Positions 1 through 8,906 of a stretch of DNA of 19,366 nucleotides are shown here, piece by piece. Below the pieces are notes generated by a model that made no database searches, was not told where the DNA came from, and was given only the letters and a program-made list of their open reading frames with translations. A program made the translations under genes and the position numbers. The stretch lies in the NCBI GenBank assembly GCA_049684495.1, contig JBAVFZ010000231.1:1-19366 (forward strand). Reading direction: 5' to 3'. Source of the DNA: JAFGKK01 sp049684495 (GTDB lineage: Bacteria > Chloroflexota > Anaerolineae > Anaerolineales > RBG-16-64-43). Each line of letters opens with the position of its first letter. Position 1 is the first letter of the stretch.

Positions 1-350
1 ACGTACTCGCCCATCTCGAAATCCGGCGTGAGCTGGATGGCCTGGGTCGGGCAGGCTTCCTCGCAGAAACCGCAAAAAATACAGCGCGAAAAATTAATCC
101 GGAAGAATTCCGGGTAGCGCCGGCCGCCTGCGTCCTCCGCCGCCTGAAGCGCGATGCACTCCACCGGGCAGACCGCCGAGCACAGATAGCAGGCCACGCA
201 GCGTTCCGCCCCGTCAGGGCTCCGCGTCAGCACGATCCGGCCGCGGTAGCGCGGCGGCAAAACCGGCCTCTCTTCCGGGTACTGCACCGTCACCCGGCGC
301 CGGAAGGTGTGGCTCAACATGATCCACAAGCCTTTAAAAATACTCAGCAC
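1..350 (-). CDS. nuoI: NADH-quinone oxidoreductase subunit NuoI (partial, 3' end off the left edge)
   Basis: NuoI is the complex I subunit of the peripheral arm that carries clusters N6a and N6b and passes electrons towards NuoB. 116 residues are visible. Two 4Fe-4S motifs are clear: CVACYLCSAVCP (Cys 51, 54, 57, 61) and CIFCGFCEEACP (Cys 90, 93, 96, 100). The stretch around YRGRIVLTRSPDGAERC and YPEFFRINFSRC closely follows E. coli NuoI as I remember it. I chose the GTG at 350 because GGAG lies 6 nt upstream (357-360); an in-frame ATG at 320 is a weaker alternative. The gene begins 10 bp after the nuoH stop, so it belongs to the same operon. About 60 C-terminal residues are missing because the window ends. 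Identification is secure; the start is likely. Confidence 0.95.
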   Translation of the reverse strand, partial: MLSIFKGLWIMLSHTFRRRVTVQYPEERPVLPPRYRGRIVLTRSPDGAERCVACYLCSAVCPVECIALQAAEDAGGRRYPEFFRINFSRCIFCGFCEEACPTQAIQLTPDFEMGEY

Positions 351-360
351 GGCCCACTCC

Positions 361-1314
361 TCATCCGAGCCACAACAGGATCCCGCCGGTGACAAGCAGA
401 TTCAGCAGGGTCAGCGGAAGCAGCAACTTCCATCCGAGCGCCATCAATTGGTCGTAGCGCGGGCGCGGCAGGGTCGCGCGCATCAGGATGAACAGGAGGA
501 TGAAGGCAAACGTCTTGATCAGGAACCACACGACGGGCGGAAGCAGGGGCCCCTGCCATCCGCCGAAGAACAGCACGGCGATCATCGCCGAGATCAGCGT
601 GATCGAAAGATATTCGCCGACGAAGAACATCCCGAATTTCATGCCGGAATATTCCACATGGTAGCCGGCCACCAGCTCGCTGTCGGCTTCCGGCAGATCG
701 AAGGGGGATCGGTGCGCTTCGGCCAGCCCGGCGATAAAAAAAACCGCCAAGCCGAGAACCTGGGGAACGCAGAACCATAGACGGGTTTGCGCTTCGACAA
801 TATCCCGCAGGTCGAAACTGCCGGCCAGCATCACCACGCCCATCAGCGAGAGGCCCATGAACACTTCGTAGGCGAGCGTCTGCGCCACGGCCCGCAGGCC
901 GCCCAGCAGCGGGTATTTACTGTGCGACGACCAGCCGGCCAGCACCACGCCGTACGCGCCCAGCGACGCCACCGCCAGGAAATACAACACGCCGATGTTC
1001 AGATGCACCACGGCGATGGCGGAGGCCACCGGCAGGATCGCAAACCCCATCAGCCCGGCGGCGAATACGATCGCCGGCGCCAGGACGAACACCGCCCGGT
1101 CGGCAAAGGGCGGGATCCAATCCTCCTTGGTGAAAATTTTGATCACATCGGCGACCACCTGCATCAATCCGAACGGGCCGACCCGGTTGGGGCCGTAGCG
1201 ATCCTGCCAAAGCGCAAGCAGCCGGCGCTCAAACCAGATCAACCCGGCCGCGATCGTGAGCGCCGCCATCAGCATTGCAACGATCGTAACCAGGCGGAAC
1301 AGAACATCACTCAT
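361..1314 (-). CDS. nuoH: NADH-quinone oxidoreductase subunit NuoH
   Basis: NuoH (ND1 homologue) is the membrane subunit that forms much of the quinone-binding cavity and links the peripheral arm to the proton-pumping arm. The protein has 317 residues, normal for the family, and about eight hydrophobic helices. Both family signatures are present: ERRLLALWQDRYGPNRVGP near residues 29-47, and PFDLPEADSELVAGYHVEYSG in the middle, which holds the acidic loop next to the quinone tunnel. Its ATG overlaps the end of nuoG by 8 bp (ATGAGTGA), so translation is probably coupled. No frameshift or missing motif is seen. Confidence 0.97.
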   Translation of the reverse strand: MSDVLFRLVTIVAMLMAALTIAAGLIWFERRLLALWQDRYGPNRVGPFGLMQVVADVIKIFTKEDWIPPFADRAVFVLAPAIVFAAGLMGFAILPVASAIAVVHLNIGVLYFLAVASLGAYGVVLAGWSSHSKYPLLGGLRAVAQTLAYEVFMGLSLMGVVMLAGSFDLRDIVEAQTRLWFCVPQVLGLAVFFIAGLAEAHRSPFDLPEADSELVAGYHVEYSGMKFGMFFVGEYLSITLISAMIAVLFFGGWQGPLLPPVVWFLIKTFAFILLFILMRATLPRPRYDQLMALGWKLLLPLTLLNLLVTGGILLWLG

Positions 1315-4093
1315 TCGGATGATCCTTCCGACGCATCACCCCTCCGTTTTTTCCCTCACCACCCCGGGGAGAGGCCTGGGCCGCGGCGGTCTTCACCGCG
1401 CACCAATCCGGCAATTCGATCCGTTCCATTCCGGGCAGACCCGCCGGCAATCCAGCCAATCCCTGCGGGAGGGAAGGAACAATCTTCACCGGCAGTTCGA
1501 GCGCCGCGCCTTTCCACTCGAGCCGAACGGCCTCTCCCTGTTCCGCGTCGAGTTCGGCGGCATCGGCGGGATGAAGCGCCACATAGGGCTTGGGGACCAG
1601 CCCGGCGATCCCCGGGCTGAGGGCGCTCAGCATTTCCGATCCGAAAATGTGATAGAGGGGGATGAGCAGCAGGCGCCCGGCGAGCGGCTCGAACATCGGC
1701 GGAACGCCGCGGAAGAATTCCGGTTCGGCCCCGGATTGCGGTTCCACCAGGCGTTTGCCGGGATCTCCTCCGCGCAAGGGGCCGCCGATCTCCGACTGGA
1801 ATTTATTGAGGGATTGGACGGAATTCCAGCCCGGAGCCCAATACCGGGAGACGAGCGCCGGCGGCGGCATCCCCTCGTCGCCTTCCATGGAAAACGCAAA
1901 CGGTGAATCCGGATCGTCCGGCGGCGCGGGCTCGCTCACATTTACCGCCGCGTCGATCGCGGTCCGGCCGCTGTAGCGGGGCGATTGCCGGGCCACCTTC
2001 TGCCCCCGCAGGAGGAAATCCGCCGGCGGAGCGATCTCCAGTGCGGGCTGCAGCCGCGGGATTTCGACGGCCAGATCCGAGAGAACCCCGTCCAGCGACT
2101 TCCATCCCATCGGGGCGGATGAAGAAGACGCGCGGCCCAAATCGGCCAGCCAGCGCCAGCTCGGCCGCGCCCCGGATTTGGGGATCAGCACCTGATAGAA
2201 ACGCTGGGCGCGCCCCTCGCTGCTCACGAGCGTCCCGGATTCTTCGACGAACGTGGCGGCCGGGAGGACCAGATCCGCAAGCGCCGCGGTCGCGTGCAGG
2301 GTATGGTCGATCAACACGACATGGCGCGCGGAGCCGAGCGCGGCGGCGACAGCCTCGGAATTTTCCCGGCGGTAAAGATCGTTTTCGAGGATGATGACCG
2401 TATCCGCCCGCCCTTCGCGGAGTTCCCGCAGGGCGGACCGCAGATCGCCCCCGCCCATCAAGCCCAGCCCGAAGCTGTTGGCTTCGGGGAGGGCAATCGA
2501 AAGCAGCGCGGTGTTTCCCCGGCGGCACAGCGCCCAGGCGATATTGGCCGCCGCCTGGAGCAGCGCTTCGCTCGCGCAGCCGGCGCCGGAGACGACCAGC
2601 GGCCGCTTGGCGGCCATCAATGCGCCGGCGATCTCCTCCGCCAGGCGGGCGGCTTCCTCCGGAAGGTCCATCACTTCAAGGGAGCCGGGGTCGATCGCAT
2701 GCGCCACCGCGAACCCAAGCCGGGCCAGGTCGTCCGGCGCGGCGTGGTACGTGCGCAAGGCGGCATCCTCCAGTTTGGTTTGGACCGGCGTGGCCAGGAA
2801 GATCAATCCCTTCGCGTCCTGCTCCGCTTCCCGGACGGCGGCGTCCTGCCAGGCGGGGATCCCCAGAGCCCGGACGGTTTCGGTCTCCACAGGGTCAACA
2901 ACCTGGCGCAGGGCCAGGGCGAGCATCGGCGCGGTATTTGTGACGTCCTCGCCCAGGACCAGAACCGCATCGGCCTCGCGCACTTCCTTTAAAGAAGGAG
3001 ACCGGGCCGGGCCGGAGCTCAGGATGCGGATCGCGGCGGCCGTCGTGCGGTAATCCTCCCCGGAAACGCCGAGGTAAAAACGATCCGGTCCCACCAGGCG
3101 GCGCAGGGCGAAATTGGATTCGAGGGATGCCCGCGGGGAACCGATCCCGATCGTCCGGCGCCGGTCGCCGAGGTACCCGGCCGCCCTGCGGAGAGCCTCT
3201 CCGGGTTCGGCCGGGAGCAGCGCGCCGTTTTCCCCATCCCGGGCGAGCGGGGTCCGGATGCGCGAATCCGCCCCGACAAACTCGTAGCCGAACCGCCCCC
3301 GGTCGCAGAGGAAATAGCTGTTCACCTCGCCGTTGTAGCGGTTGCGGATCCGGCGCAGGGAGTCGTACCGGCCGCCCGCGATCGTGTTGCAGCCGAGCCC
3401 GCAGTGGATGCAGACCGACGGTGCGGTCTGCAGGTCCCAGGAGCGGGCATAATTATTTCGGAAGGTTTTATCGGTGAACACCCCCGTCGGGCACACCTCC
3501 ACCAGGTTGCCGCTGAACTCATTTTCCAGCGCGCCGTCTTCCGCGCGCCCGAAATAGACGTGATCATGCGACGCGAACGCTCCGAAATCCCTCCCCCCGG
3601 CGACGTCCTGGTAGAAGCGCACACAACGGTAACAATGGATGCAGCGGTTCATCTCGTGCGCCACCAGCGGGCCCAGGTCCTGGTTGCGGAACGTCCGCTT
3701 GGGAAAAGCGTATTCGCGGTGAACGTGCCCGGTCATCACGGTCATATCCTGCAGGTGGCATTCGCCGCCCTCGTCGCACACCGGGCAGTCGTGCGGGTGG
3801 TTGTACATCATAAATTCGATGACGCCGGCGCGGAATGCGCGCGCTTCCGGATCGTCGATCGAGATGCGGACGCCCTCGGCGGCCGGGGTCATGCAGGACA
3901 TGACGATCTTCCCGCGCGTATCGTTCTCATCCCGGAACTGCTTGACCGCGCACTGGCGGCACGCGCCCACCGAGCCCATCGCCGGATGCCAGCAGAAATA
4001 CGGCAGGTCGAATCCGAGGCCGAGGCAGGCCTGCAGCAGGTTCTGCCCATCCGCGACCGCGTACGGCCGGTTGTCAACGTAGATCGTCGCCAT
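1307..4093 (-). CDS. nuoG: NADH-quinone oxidoreductase subunit NuoG, long E. coli-type with N7 site
   Basis: NuoG is the large iron-sulfur subunit of the NADH dehydrogenase arm. At 928 residues it is in the E. coli size range. The N-terminal ferredoxin domain has Cys 34, 45, 48 and 67 (2Fe-2S, N1b). Next comes His99-Cys103-Cys106-Cys112 (N5, His/Cys3 ligation) and Cys151-154-157 with Cys201 (N4). Cys228, 231, 235 and 263 match the ligands of the off-path cluster N7, found in only part of the family. The rest is a degenerate molybdopterin-oxidoreductase-like domain, roughly residues 220-690, with a C-terminal extension including the E. coli-like FAFSMEGDEG stretch near 730. Its ATG overlaps the end of nuoF by 20 bp and its stop overlaps nuoH by 8 bp. 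The variable tail (after about residue 900) is Gly/Lys/Arg-rich. Confidence 0.96.
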   Translation of the reverse strand: MATIYVDNRPYAVADGQNLLQACLGLGFDLPYFCWHPAMGSVGACRQCAVKQFRDENDTRGKIVMSCMTPAAEGVRISIDDPEARAFRAGVIEFMMYNHPHDCPVCDEGGECHLQDMTVMTGHVHREYAFPKRTFRNQDLGPLVAHEMNRCIHCYRCVRFYQDVAGGRDFGAFASHDHVYFGRAEDGALENEFSGNLVEVCPTGVFTDKTFRNNYARSWDLQTAPSVCIHCGLGCNTIAGGRYDSLRRIRNRYNGEVNSYFLCDRGRFGYEFVGADSRIRTPLARDGENGALLPAEPGEALRRAAGYLGDRRRTIGIGSPRASLESNFALRRLVGPDRFYLGVSGEDYRTTAAAIRILSSGPARSPSLKEVREADAVLVLGEDVTNTAPMLALALRQVVDPVETETVRALGIPAWQDAAVREAEQDAKGLIFLATPVQTKLEDAALRTYHAAPDDLARLGFAVAHAIDPGSLEVMDLPEEAARLAEEIAGALMAAKRPLVVSGAGCASEALLQAAANIAWALCRRGNTALLSIALPEANSFGLGLMGGGDLRSALRELREGRADTVIILENDLYRRENSEAVAAALGSARHVVLIDHTLHATAALADLVLPAATFVEESGTLVSSEGRAQRFYQVLIPKSGARPSWRWLADLGRASSSSAPMGWKSLDGVLSDLAVEIPRLQPALEIAPPADFLLRGQKVARQSPRYSGRTAIDAAVNVSEPAPPDDPDSPFAFSMEGDEGMPPPALVSRYWAPGWNSVQSLNKFQSEIGGPLRGGDPGKRLVEPQSGAEPEFFRGVPPMFEPLAGRLLLIPLYHIFGSEMLSALSPGIAGLVPKPYVALHPADAAELDAEQGEAVRLEWKGAALELPVKIVPSLPQGLAGLPAGLPGMERIELPDWCAVKTAAAQASPRGGEGKNGGVMRRKDHPNE

Positions 4094-5372
4094 GGCTCAC
4101 CCTCCACGGGCACCGCTTCTCGCGAATATGCCGTTCGAAATCTTCCCGGAAAATTTTCAGCGCGCTCTGCAAAGGCTCCATCGCCCCGGGCGCCAGCGCG
4201 CAAAAGGTCCGTCCCGGCCCCAGCAGCCGGGTGTGCCGTTCGAGGTGCTCGAGGAATTCCGGTTCTCCCCGCCCCTCTTCCAGCGCGCGCAGAATTTTTT
4301 CGATCCAGGGAAGCCCCTCGCGGCAGGGGGTGCACCACCCGCAGGATTCGCGGGCGAAGAAGGCCTCCAGGTTATGGACCATCCCCACCGGGCAGGTTTT
4401 ATCGTCGAGGATGATCATCGTTCCGGTCCCCAGACGGCTGCCCGCCTTTTCGATGGATGAAAAATCCATGGGCACGTCGAGGTGCTCATCGGTCAGGAAA
4501 TCGGTGGAGGCGCCGCCGGGGAGAAGCGCGCGGAACGCCGCGCCCTCGCGCATTCCACCGGCGTGCTCCTCGAGAATTTCCCGGATCGGCGTTCCCATTG
4601 GCAGTTCCCAAAGGCCGGGATGCCTGACCTTCCCGCTCACGCCGTAGAGTTTCGTGCCGCCGTCCCCGATCAGGCCGAGCTTGCGGAACCACTCCGCGCC
4701 GTTCCGGACGATGTGGGGAAGGTTGCACAACGTCTCGGCATTGTTGACAATCGTGCCTTTCCCCCACAGGCCGCTGACCTGCGGAAACGGCGGCTTGGAG
4801 CGCGGGATCGCGCGCTTGCCCTCCAATGCGTTCAGCAATCCGGTTTCTTCGCCGCACATGTAGCGCCCCGCGCTGACATGCATATGCAACTCCAGATCGA
4901 ACGACGATCCGAGGATCTTGCTCCCGAGGTACCCCGCCCGGTACGCTTCGGCGACGGCTTTGCGCAACGCGCGCTCCGCATCCGTATATTCCGCCCGCAG
5001 GAAGATGTAGGCGACGGAGGCCTGGATGGCGTACGCGGCAAGGATCATCCCCTCGATCAGCTGATGCGGGTCGCCTTCCAGGAGCAGGCGGTCCTTGAAC
5101 GATCCCGGCTCCATTTCGTCCGCGTTGGCGATCAGATATTTGGGACCGGGGGCTTTTTCGCCCATCGGGACGAAACTCCATTTTTGTCCGGTGGGAAAAC
5201 CCGCCCCGCCCCGCCCGCGCAGATTGGAATCCTTGACGATCCCGGTCACCTGTTCCGGAGCAAGCTCGCGCAGAGCCTTGCGCACGGCCTCGTATCCGCC
5301 GGTCCCCTCGTACTCCTTAAGGTCCGGCGCCGGGCTTCCGGGTTTGATATTCTGCGTAAGCGGCCGTTCCAT
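4074..5372 (-). CDS. nuoF: NADH-quinone oxidoreductase subunit NuoF
   Basis: NuoF binds NADH and FMN and holds cluster N3; it is the electron entry point of complex I. 432 residues from the chosen ATG. The FMN/NADH region reads GRGGAGFPTGQKW (about residues 53-65), followed by NADEMEPGSFKDR, which keeps the Glu equivalent to E. coli E95, and by AGRYMCGEETGLLNALEG. Near the C-terminus ESCGWCTPCREG plus a later FCALAPGA give the four Cys of N3. The ATG at 5372 is preferred because AAGGAG lies 7 nt upstream; a TTG at 5375 is in frame and one codon earlier. It starts 12 bp after nuoE and overlaps nuoG by 20 bp. Sequence is close to E. coli NuoF throughout. Confidence 0.97.
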   Translation of the reverse strand: MERPLTQNIKPGSPAPDLKEYEGTGGYEAVRKALRELAPEQVTGIVKDSNLRGRGGAGFPTGQKWSFVPMGEKAPGPKYLIANADEMEPGSFKDRLLLEGDPHQLIEGMILAAYAIQASVAYIFLRAEYTDAERALRKAVAEAYRAGYLGSKILGSSFDLELHMHVSAGRYMCGEETGLLNALEGKRAIPRSKPPFPQVSGLWGKGTIVNNAETLCNLPHIVRNGAEWFRKLGLIGDGGTKLYGVSGKVRHPGLWELPMGTPIREILEEHAGGMREGAAFRALLPGGASTDFLTDEHLDVPMDFSSIEKAGSRLGTGTMIILDDKTCPVGMVHNLEAFFARESCGWCTPCREGLPWIEKILRALEEGRGEPEFLEHLERHTRLLGPGRTFCALAPGAMEPLQSALKIFREDFERHIREKRCPWRVSHGDDLR

Positions 5373-5384
5373 CAAGATACTCCT

Positions 5385-5849
5385 TCACGGATACCGCGAG
5401 AGAACCGGATCGATGCCCGTCGCATTCCATTCGGTGATCAGATCGTCGTCGATCATCAGCGCCGGAGCGTGGTCGCATGCGCCGAGGCAGGAAGACGGCA
5501 GCAGCGTGAAGCGCCCGTCCGCGCTGGTTTCCCCGAACCGGATGCCGATTTTTTCAGTCAGTTCCGCGTACAGATTCCCGTATCCCATGATCCAGCAGCT
5601 GACGCTGTCGCACAGGCGGATGACATGGCGGCCGACCTGCCGCCGGAAGATGAGGGAATAGAACGTCGCCACCTGCTCGAGTTCTTCCGCCGTCACCCCG
5701 AGGTAAGCCGCTACGTCGCGCAGGGCCTCGTTCGAAATCCAGCCCCGCCGGCGCTGGACGATCTTCAGGGCGTCCACGGTTCCCGCCTGCCTCTTCGGAT
5801 ACGGCGCCAGACCGGCTTCCAGTTCGCGGATCTCTTCGTCAGTCAGCAT
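5385..5849 (-). CDS. nuoE: NADH-quinone oxidoreductase subunit NuoE
   Basis: NuoE is the small thioredoxin-fold 2Fe-2S subunit (cluster N1a) that sits on NuoF. 154 residues, the usual length. Ligands are Cys80 and Cys85 (LCDSVSCWIMG) and Cys121 and Cys125 (SSCLGACDHAP). The helical N-terminus, about residues 1-70, matches the family. A GAGGA ribosome site precedes the ATG at 5849. The gene starts 21 bp downstream of the nuoCD stop and is followed 12 bp later by nuoF, as expected for an operon. The CDSVSCW spelling is typical of the E. coli-like branch. Confidence 0.96.
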   Translation of the reverse strand: MLTDEEIRELEAGLAPYPKRQAGTVDALKIVQRRRGWISNEALRDVAAYLGVTAEELEQVATFYSLIFRRQVGRHVIRLCDSVSCWIMGYGNLYAELTEKIGIRFGETSADGRFTLLPSSCLGACDHAPALMIDDDLITEWNATGIDPVLSRYP

Positions 5850-5870
5850 GTCCTCGCTCCGGAGTCACCG

Positions 5871-7619
5871 CTAGCGGTCCACGTCCGCCAGCACAAAATC
5901 CACGTTGCCCAGAATGGCGATCAGGTCCGAGACCATCAGCCCGCGGCTGATGAGTGGAACCATCTGGATATGCGGGAAGGACGGCGTGCGGATGCGGGCG
6001 CGGTAGGCGTGAATGCCGCCGTCGCTGATCAGGTAGTACCCGTTGTTGCCTTTGGTCGCCTCGATCCCGGCAAACGCCTCGCCGGGCGGGATGACCGGCC
6101 CCCAGCTGACGGACAGGAAGTGGTCGATCAGGGTTTCAATATCGTGCAGCGTGCGCTCCTTGACCGGCGGCGTGGCCAGGGGGTGATCGGATTTGTACAC
6201 GCCGGCGGGCATGTTCGCGCGGCATTGGCGGATGATCCGCAGGCTTTGGCGCATCTCCTCCACCCGCACCACCGAACGATCGTAGCAATCGCCGCGGCTG
6301 CCGACGGGAATTTCAAATTCGAACTGGTCGTAGCCGCCGTACGGCCGCTTCTTCCGGAAATCCCAGTCCAAGCCCGTTGAGCGCAGGCCCGGTCCGGTCA
6401 TTCCCCACTCGACCGCTTCTTCGCGGGTGAAGGCGCCGATCCCCTGGGTGCGCGCTTTGAAGATCCGGTTCTTCAGGACCAGGCCGTCGTATTCGCGCAG
6501 CCTGCCCGGCAGATAGGTCAGGAAATCATCGACCATTCGCTCCCATCCGCGCGGCAGATCCGCGGCCACCCCGCCGATCCGGAACCAGCTCGGATGCATC
6601 CGGCCGCCGGTGATAGCTTCCACGATGTCGAAAATCCGTTCGCGGTCATTGAAGGTGAAGAACACCGGCGAGAGCGCGCCCAGGTCCTGCGCCAGGGTTC
6701 CGTACCAGACCAGGTGGCTGGCGAGCCGGAAAAATTCCGCGAGCATGATGCGGATGACCTTCGCGCGGTCCGGAACATCGACCCCGGCCAGTTTTTCGAC
6801 GGCCAGGAGGTAGGCGAGGTTGTTCATGGATCCGCCGAGGTAATCGATGCGGTCGGTGTAGGGAATGTAGGTATGCCAGGTTTGCCGCTCGGCCATTTTT
6901 TCCGCGCCGCGGTGATGAAAGCCGATCTCCGGCACGACATCCACGATGACTTCGCCGTCCAATTGCAGGAGAAAGCGGATGACACCGTGCACGCCCGGAT
7001 GGTTCGGACCGAGGTTGAGAAATATGTACTCAGAGTCACCGTCGCGCGGCTTCATCCCCCACTCCTCGGGGTGGAAGCGGAGCGCCTCCTGTTCGCGGTC
7101 GACGCGTTCGGCGGGCATTTGAAACGGGCCCATCTCGGTCGCGCGGGCGGGGTGTTCCTTACGCAACGGATGGCCTTCCCAGGTCGGCGGCATCAGGATC
7201 CGCCGCAGGTCGGGATGCCCCTCGAAGGCGATCCCGAACATGTCCCAGACTTCGCGTTCATACCAGTTCGCGGCGGGGAACAGATTCGTGATGCTCGCGG
7301 CGGACGGACGATCCCCTTTCAACGCCGCCTTGACGCGGACGTCGGCGTTGCGATCCAGCGACAGGAGGTGGTAGACCAGCGTGAAATCGCTTTCCGGCTG
7401 GCCTTCGCGCCGGGTGCGCCTGCGTTCATCGAGGGCGGTCAGGTCATACAGCATCCGGTACGGCTGCGGCGCATCCTGCTTGAGATATTTCAAAACCGGC
7501 GCCACCCGTTCGCGCGGCACCCAGAAGGTCGGGATCTCATCCCGGACCGCTTGCAGTTGAAATCCGGAATCCGTTCCGAATTCCCTCTGTACTTCCTGGA
7601 AAACACCGTCGGCCGCCAT
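5871..7619 (-). CDS. nuoCD: NADH-quinone oxidoreductase fused subunit NuoCD
   Basis: This single reading frame joins NuoC and NuoD, which are separate genes in many bacteria but fused in E. coli. NuoC (about residues 1-180) has the WYEREVWDMFGI motif and then HPDLRRILMPPTWEGHPLRK. NuoD follows with NLGPNHPGVHGVIRF, GFHHRGAEKMAERQTWH and YIPYTDRIDYLGG. His211 (in VHG) and Tyr260 (in RIDYLGG) fit the positions of the quinone-contacting His and Tyr of the family; the C-terminus ends in FVLADVDR, like E. coli. I prefer the ATG at 7619 because GAGG lies 6 nt upstream; an ATG at 7631, four codons earlier, would overlap the nuoB stop as ATGA. There is no stop or linker break between the two halves, so the fusion is real in this sequence. 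Confidence 0.97.
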   Translation of the reverse strand: MAADGVFQEVQREFGTDSGFQLQAVRDEIPTFWVPRERVAPVLKYLKQDAPQPYRMLYDLTALDERRRTRREGQPESDFTLVYHLLSLDRNADVRVKAALKGDRPSAASITNLFPAANWYEREVWDMFGIAFEGHPDLRRILMPPTWEGHPLRKEHPARATEMGPFQMPAERVDREQEALRFHPEEWGMKPRDGDSEYIFLNLGPNHPGVHGVIRFLLQLDGEVIVDVVPEIGFHHRGAEKMAERQTWHTYIPYTDRIDYLGGSMNNLAYLLAVEKLAGVDVPDRAKVIRIMLAEFFRLASHLVWYGTLAQDLGALSPVFFTFNDRERIFDIVEAITGGRMHPSWFRIGGVAADLPRGWERMVDDFLTYLPGRLREYDGLVLKNRIFKARTQGIGAFTREEAVEWGMTGPGLRSTGLDWDFRKKRPYGGYDQFEFEIPVGSRGDCYDRSVVRVEEMRQSLRIIRQCRANMPAGVYKSDHPLATPPVKERTLHDIETLIDHFLSVSWGPVIPPGEAFAGIEATKGNNGYYLISDGGIHAYRARIRTPSFPHIQMVPLISRGLMVSDLIAILGNVDFVLADVDR

Positions 7620-7627
7620 GGGATCCC

Positions 7628-8281
7628 TCATACCTCGTCCGGCCCGCGCAGCACGGTCGCCCGGCCGCGCGCTTCGCGCTTGGCGTCGCGCTGCGCGGGA
7701 AGCGGCGCACGGGAGATCCCCTGCGGTCCGATCACCCAGCTCAGCGGCCTGCGCTCAGTCCCGACCGCCCGCTGCAAAAGGGTCAGCCCTTCGACGAAGG
7801 CATACGGGTTGGGCGGGCAGCCCGGCACGTATACATCCACCGGCAGGAATTTATCCACCCCCTGGACCACGCTGTAGATGTCGTACATGCCGCCGGAGTT
7901 TGCGCAGGATCCCATTGAGATCACCCAGCGCGGCGCCATGAGCTGCTCATACAGCCGCTGAACGACAGGCGCCATCTTGATGAACATCGTGCCGGAGATG
8001 ATGATCATATCGGCCTCGCGCGGGGTGCCGCGGATGATCTCCGAGCCAAAGCGCGCCAGGTCGTATTGGCTGGTGAGGCTGGTGGCCATCTCGACGAAAC
8101 AGCAAGAAAGCCCGAACCCAAACGGCCAGATCGAGTTCTTGCGTCCCCAGGCGAGAAGCTGTTCCAGCCGCACAAGCAGAATCGACCGGTGGACCGTTTC
8201 CTCCAGGCTTTCCCGGCGCGGAGGACGGGTGGAATTCGAATCCCCGGCGCCGGGGAGCGGGTTATTGGCCGTCCGCGTCAT
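7628..8281 (-). CDS. nuoB: NADH-quinone oxidoreductase subunit NuoB
   Basis: NuoB (PSST homologue) carries cluster N2, the last iron-sulfur centre before quinone. From the ATG at 8281 it has 217 residues, close to the family norm. The ligands are the tandem Cys60-Cys61 (GLSCCFVEMATS), Cys126 (GSCANSGGMYD) and Cys155 (VPGCPPNP). The frame stays open upstream to 8344, but the added 21 residues are not family-like and would overlap nuoA by a further 63 bp, so the inner ATG is chosen; it still overlaps nuoA by 20 bp. The C-terminal tail after about residue 190 is basic and variable. Confidence 0.96.
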   Translation of the reverse strand: MTRTANNPLPGAGDSNSTRPPRRESLEETVHRSILLVRLEQLLAWGRKNSIWPFGFGLSCCFVEMATSLTSQYDLARFGSEIIRGTPREADMIIISGTMFIKMAPVVQRLYEQLMAPRWVISMGSCANSGGMYDIYSVVQGVDKFLPVDVYVPGCPPNPYAFVEGLTLLQRAVGTERRPLSWVIGPQGISRAPLPAQRDAKREARGRATVLRGPDEV

Positions 8282-8693
8282 GCCGCTCTTCAACCTTTCG
8301 CAATTCCAGGGATTTGCGTCCGATCGAACCCCAATCCAGAGCACCGGTTTTCCATAGGTAGATCAGCCCGGCCAGCAGGATGCCAATGAAGAACACCATC
8401 TCCCCGTATCCGGCCCAGCCGGCTTCGCGCAGGGAAACGGCCCAGGCGTAAATGAACACGGCCTCCAGATCGAAGAGGACAAAGAACATCGCCACCAGGT
8501 AGTATTTGACGGGGAACCGGATTTCGGCGGTTCCCGTCGGAACGATCCCCGATTCATACGGTTCCCCGGTCGCGCGGCCGTTATGCCGTTCCCCGAGCAC
8601 ATACGACATCACCAGGGTTGCTCCCACCAGAAACACCACCGCGGCGAAATACACCGCGAGCGGCCAGACGGGGTCGAGGGACGGATTGGGCAA
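8262..8693 (-). CDS. nuoA: NADH-quinone oxidoreductase subunit NuoA (TTG start)
   Basis: NuoA (ND3 homologue) is a three-helix membrane subunit at the junction of the two arms of complex I. 143 residues. Hydrophobic helices lie at about 11-33, 63-86 and 95-115. The loop after helix 1 has PYESG and helix 2 begins RFPVKYYLVAMFFVLFDLE, the conserved block with the membrane acidic residues. The start is a TTG at 8693, supported by AAAGGA at 8703-8708 with a 9-nt spacer and by the lack of a suitable ATG. It is the first gene of the nuo operon; the promoter should lie in 8709-8906, but I see no convincing -35/-10 pair there. Confidence 0.94.
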   Translation of the reverse strand: MPNPSLDPVWPLAVYFAAVVFLVGATLVMSYVLGERHNGRATGEPYESGIVPTGTAEIRFPVKYYLVAMFFVLFDLEAVFIYAWAVSLREAGWAGYGEMVFFIGILLAGLIYLWKTGALDWGSIGRKSLELRKVEERHDADGQ

Positions 8694-8702
8694 GGAAATT
8701 AT

Positions 8703-8708
8703 TCCTTT
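8703..8708 (-). promoter_or_regulatory. Ribosome binding site deciding the nuoA TTG start
   Basis: AAAGGA on the minus strand lies 9 nt before the TTG at 8693. It is the only purine-rich match near the nuoA N-terminus and supports the non-ATG start. Confidence 0.6.
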
Positions 8709-8771
8709 CTGACTGTCCGGTTTATGTGCTGTAGAATGCTGTATGCGAGAAAGATTCCAATCCGCATATCT

Positions 8772-8808
8772 GCCGCAGCCTGCGGCGGTTTAATTTGCCC
8801 GCGGGCAA
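8772..8808. other. Two adjacent short palindromes between nuoA and the site-2 protease gene
   Basis: The 213-bp gap 8694-8906 contains GCCGCAG-C-CTGCGGC (8772-8786) and the perfect 14-bp palindrome TTGCCCGCGGGCAA (8795-8808). They could be an operator for the nuo operon or part of a terminator for the upstream minus-strand gene; neither is followed by a clear T-run in the needed direction. A further weak stem with six T on the minus strand (8839-8860) is the only terminator-like piece after the protease gene. Confidence 0.35.
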
Positions 8809-8906
8809 GGCTCCGGCCTGCGCCTTCGTGCTTCAGAGAAAAAACGGCCGTTCGGCGGCATGATCGATCTGCCGGACCGGGATCGTCACATCCTGCCGCC
8901 TTGCGC

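Noticed and set aside
4482..6380. 632-codon plus-strand frame
   Set aside because: It lies antisense to nuoF, nuoE and nuoCD, whose motifs are unambiguous; long antisense frames are common at high GC.
8282..8344. Upstream extension of nuoB to 8344
   Set aside because: The extra 21 residues overlap nuoA coding sequence and are not family-like; the ATG at 8281 gives the normal length.
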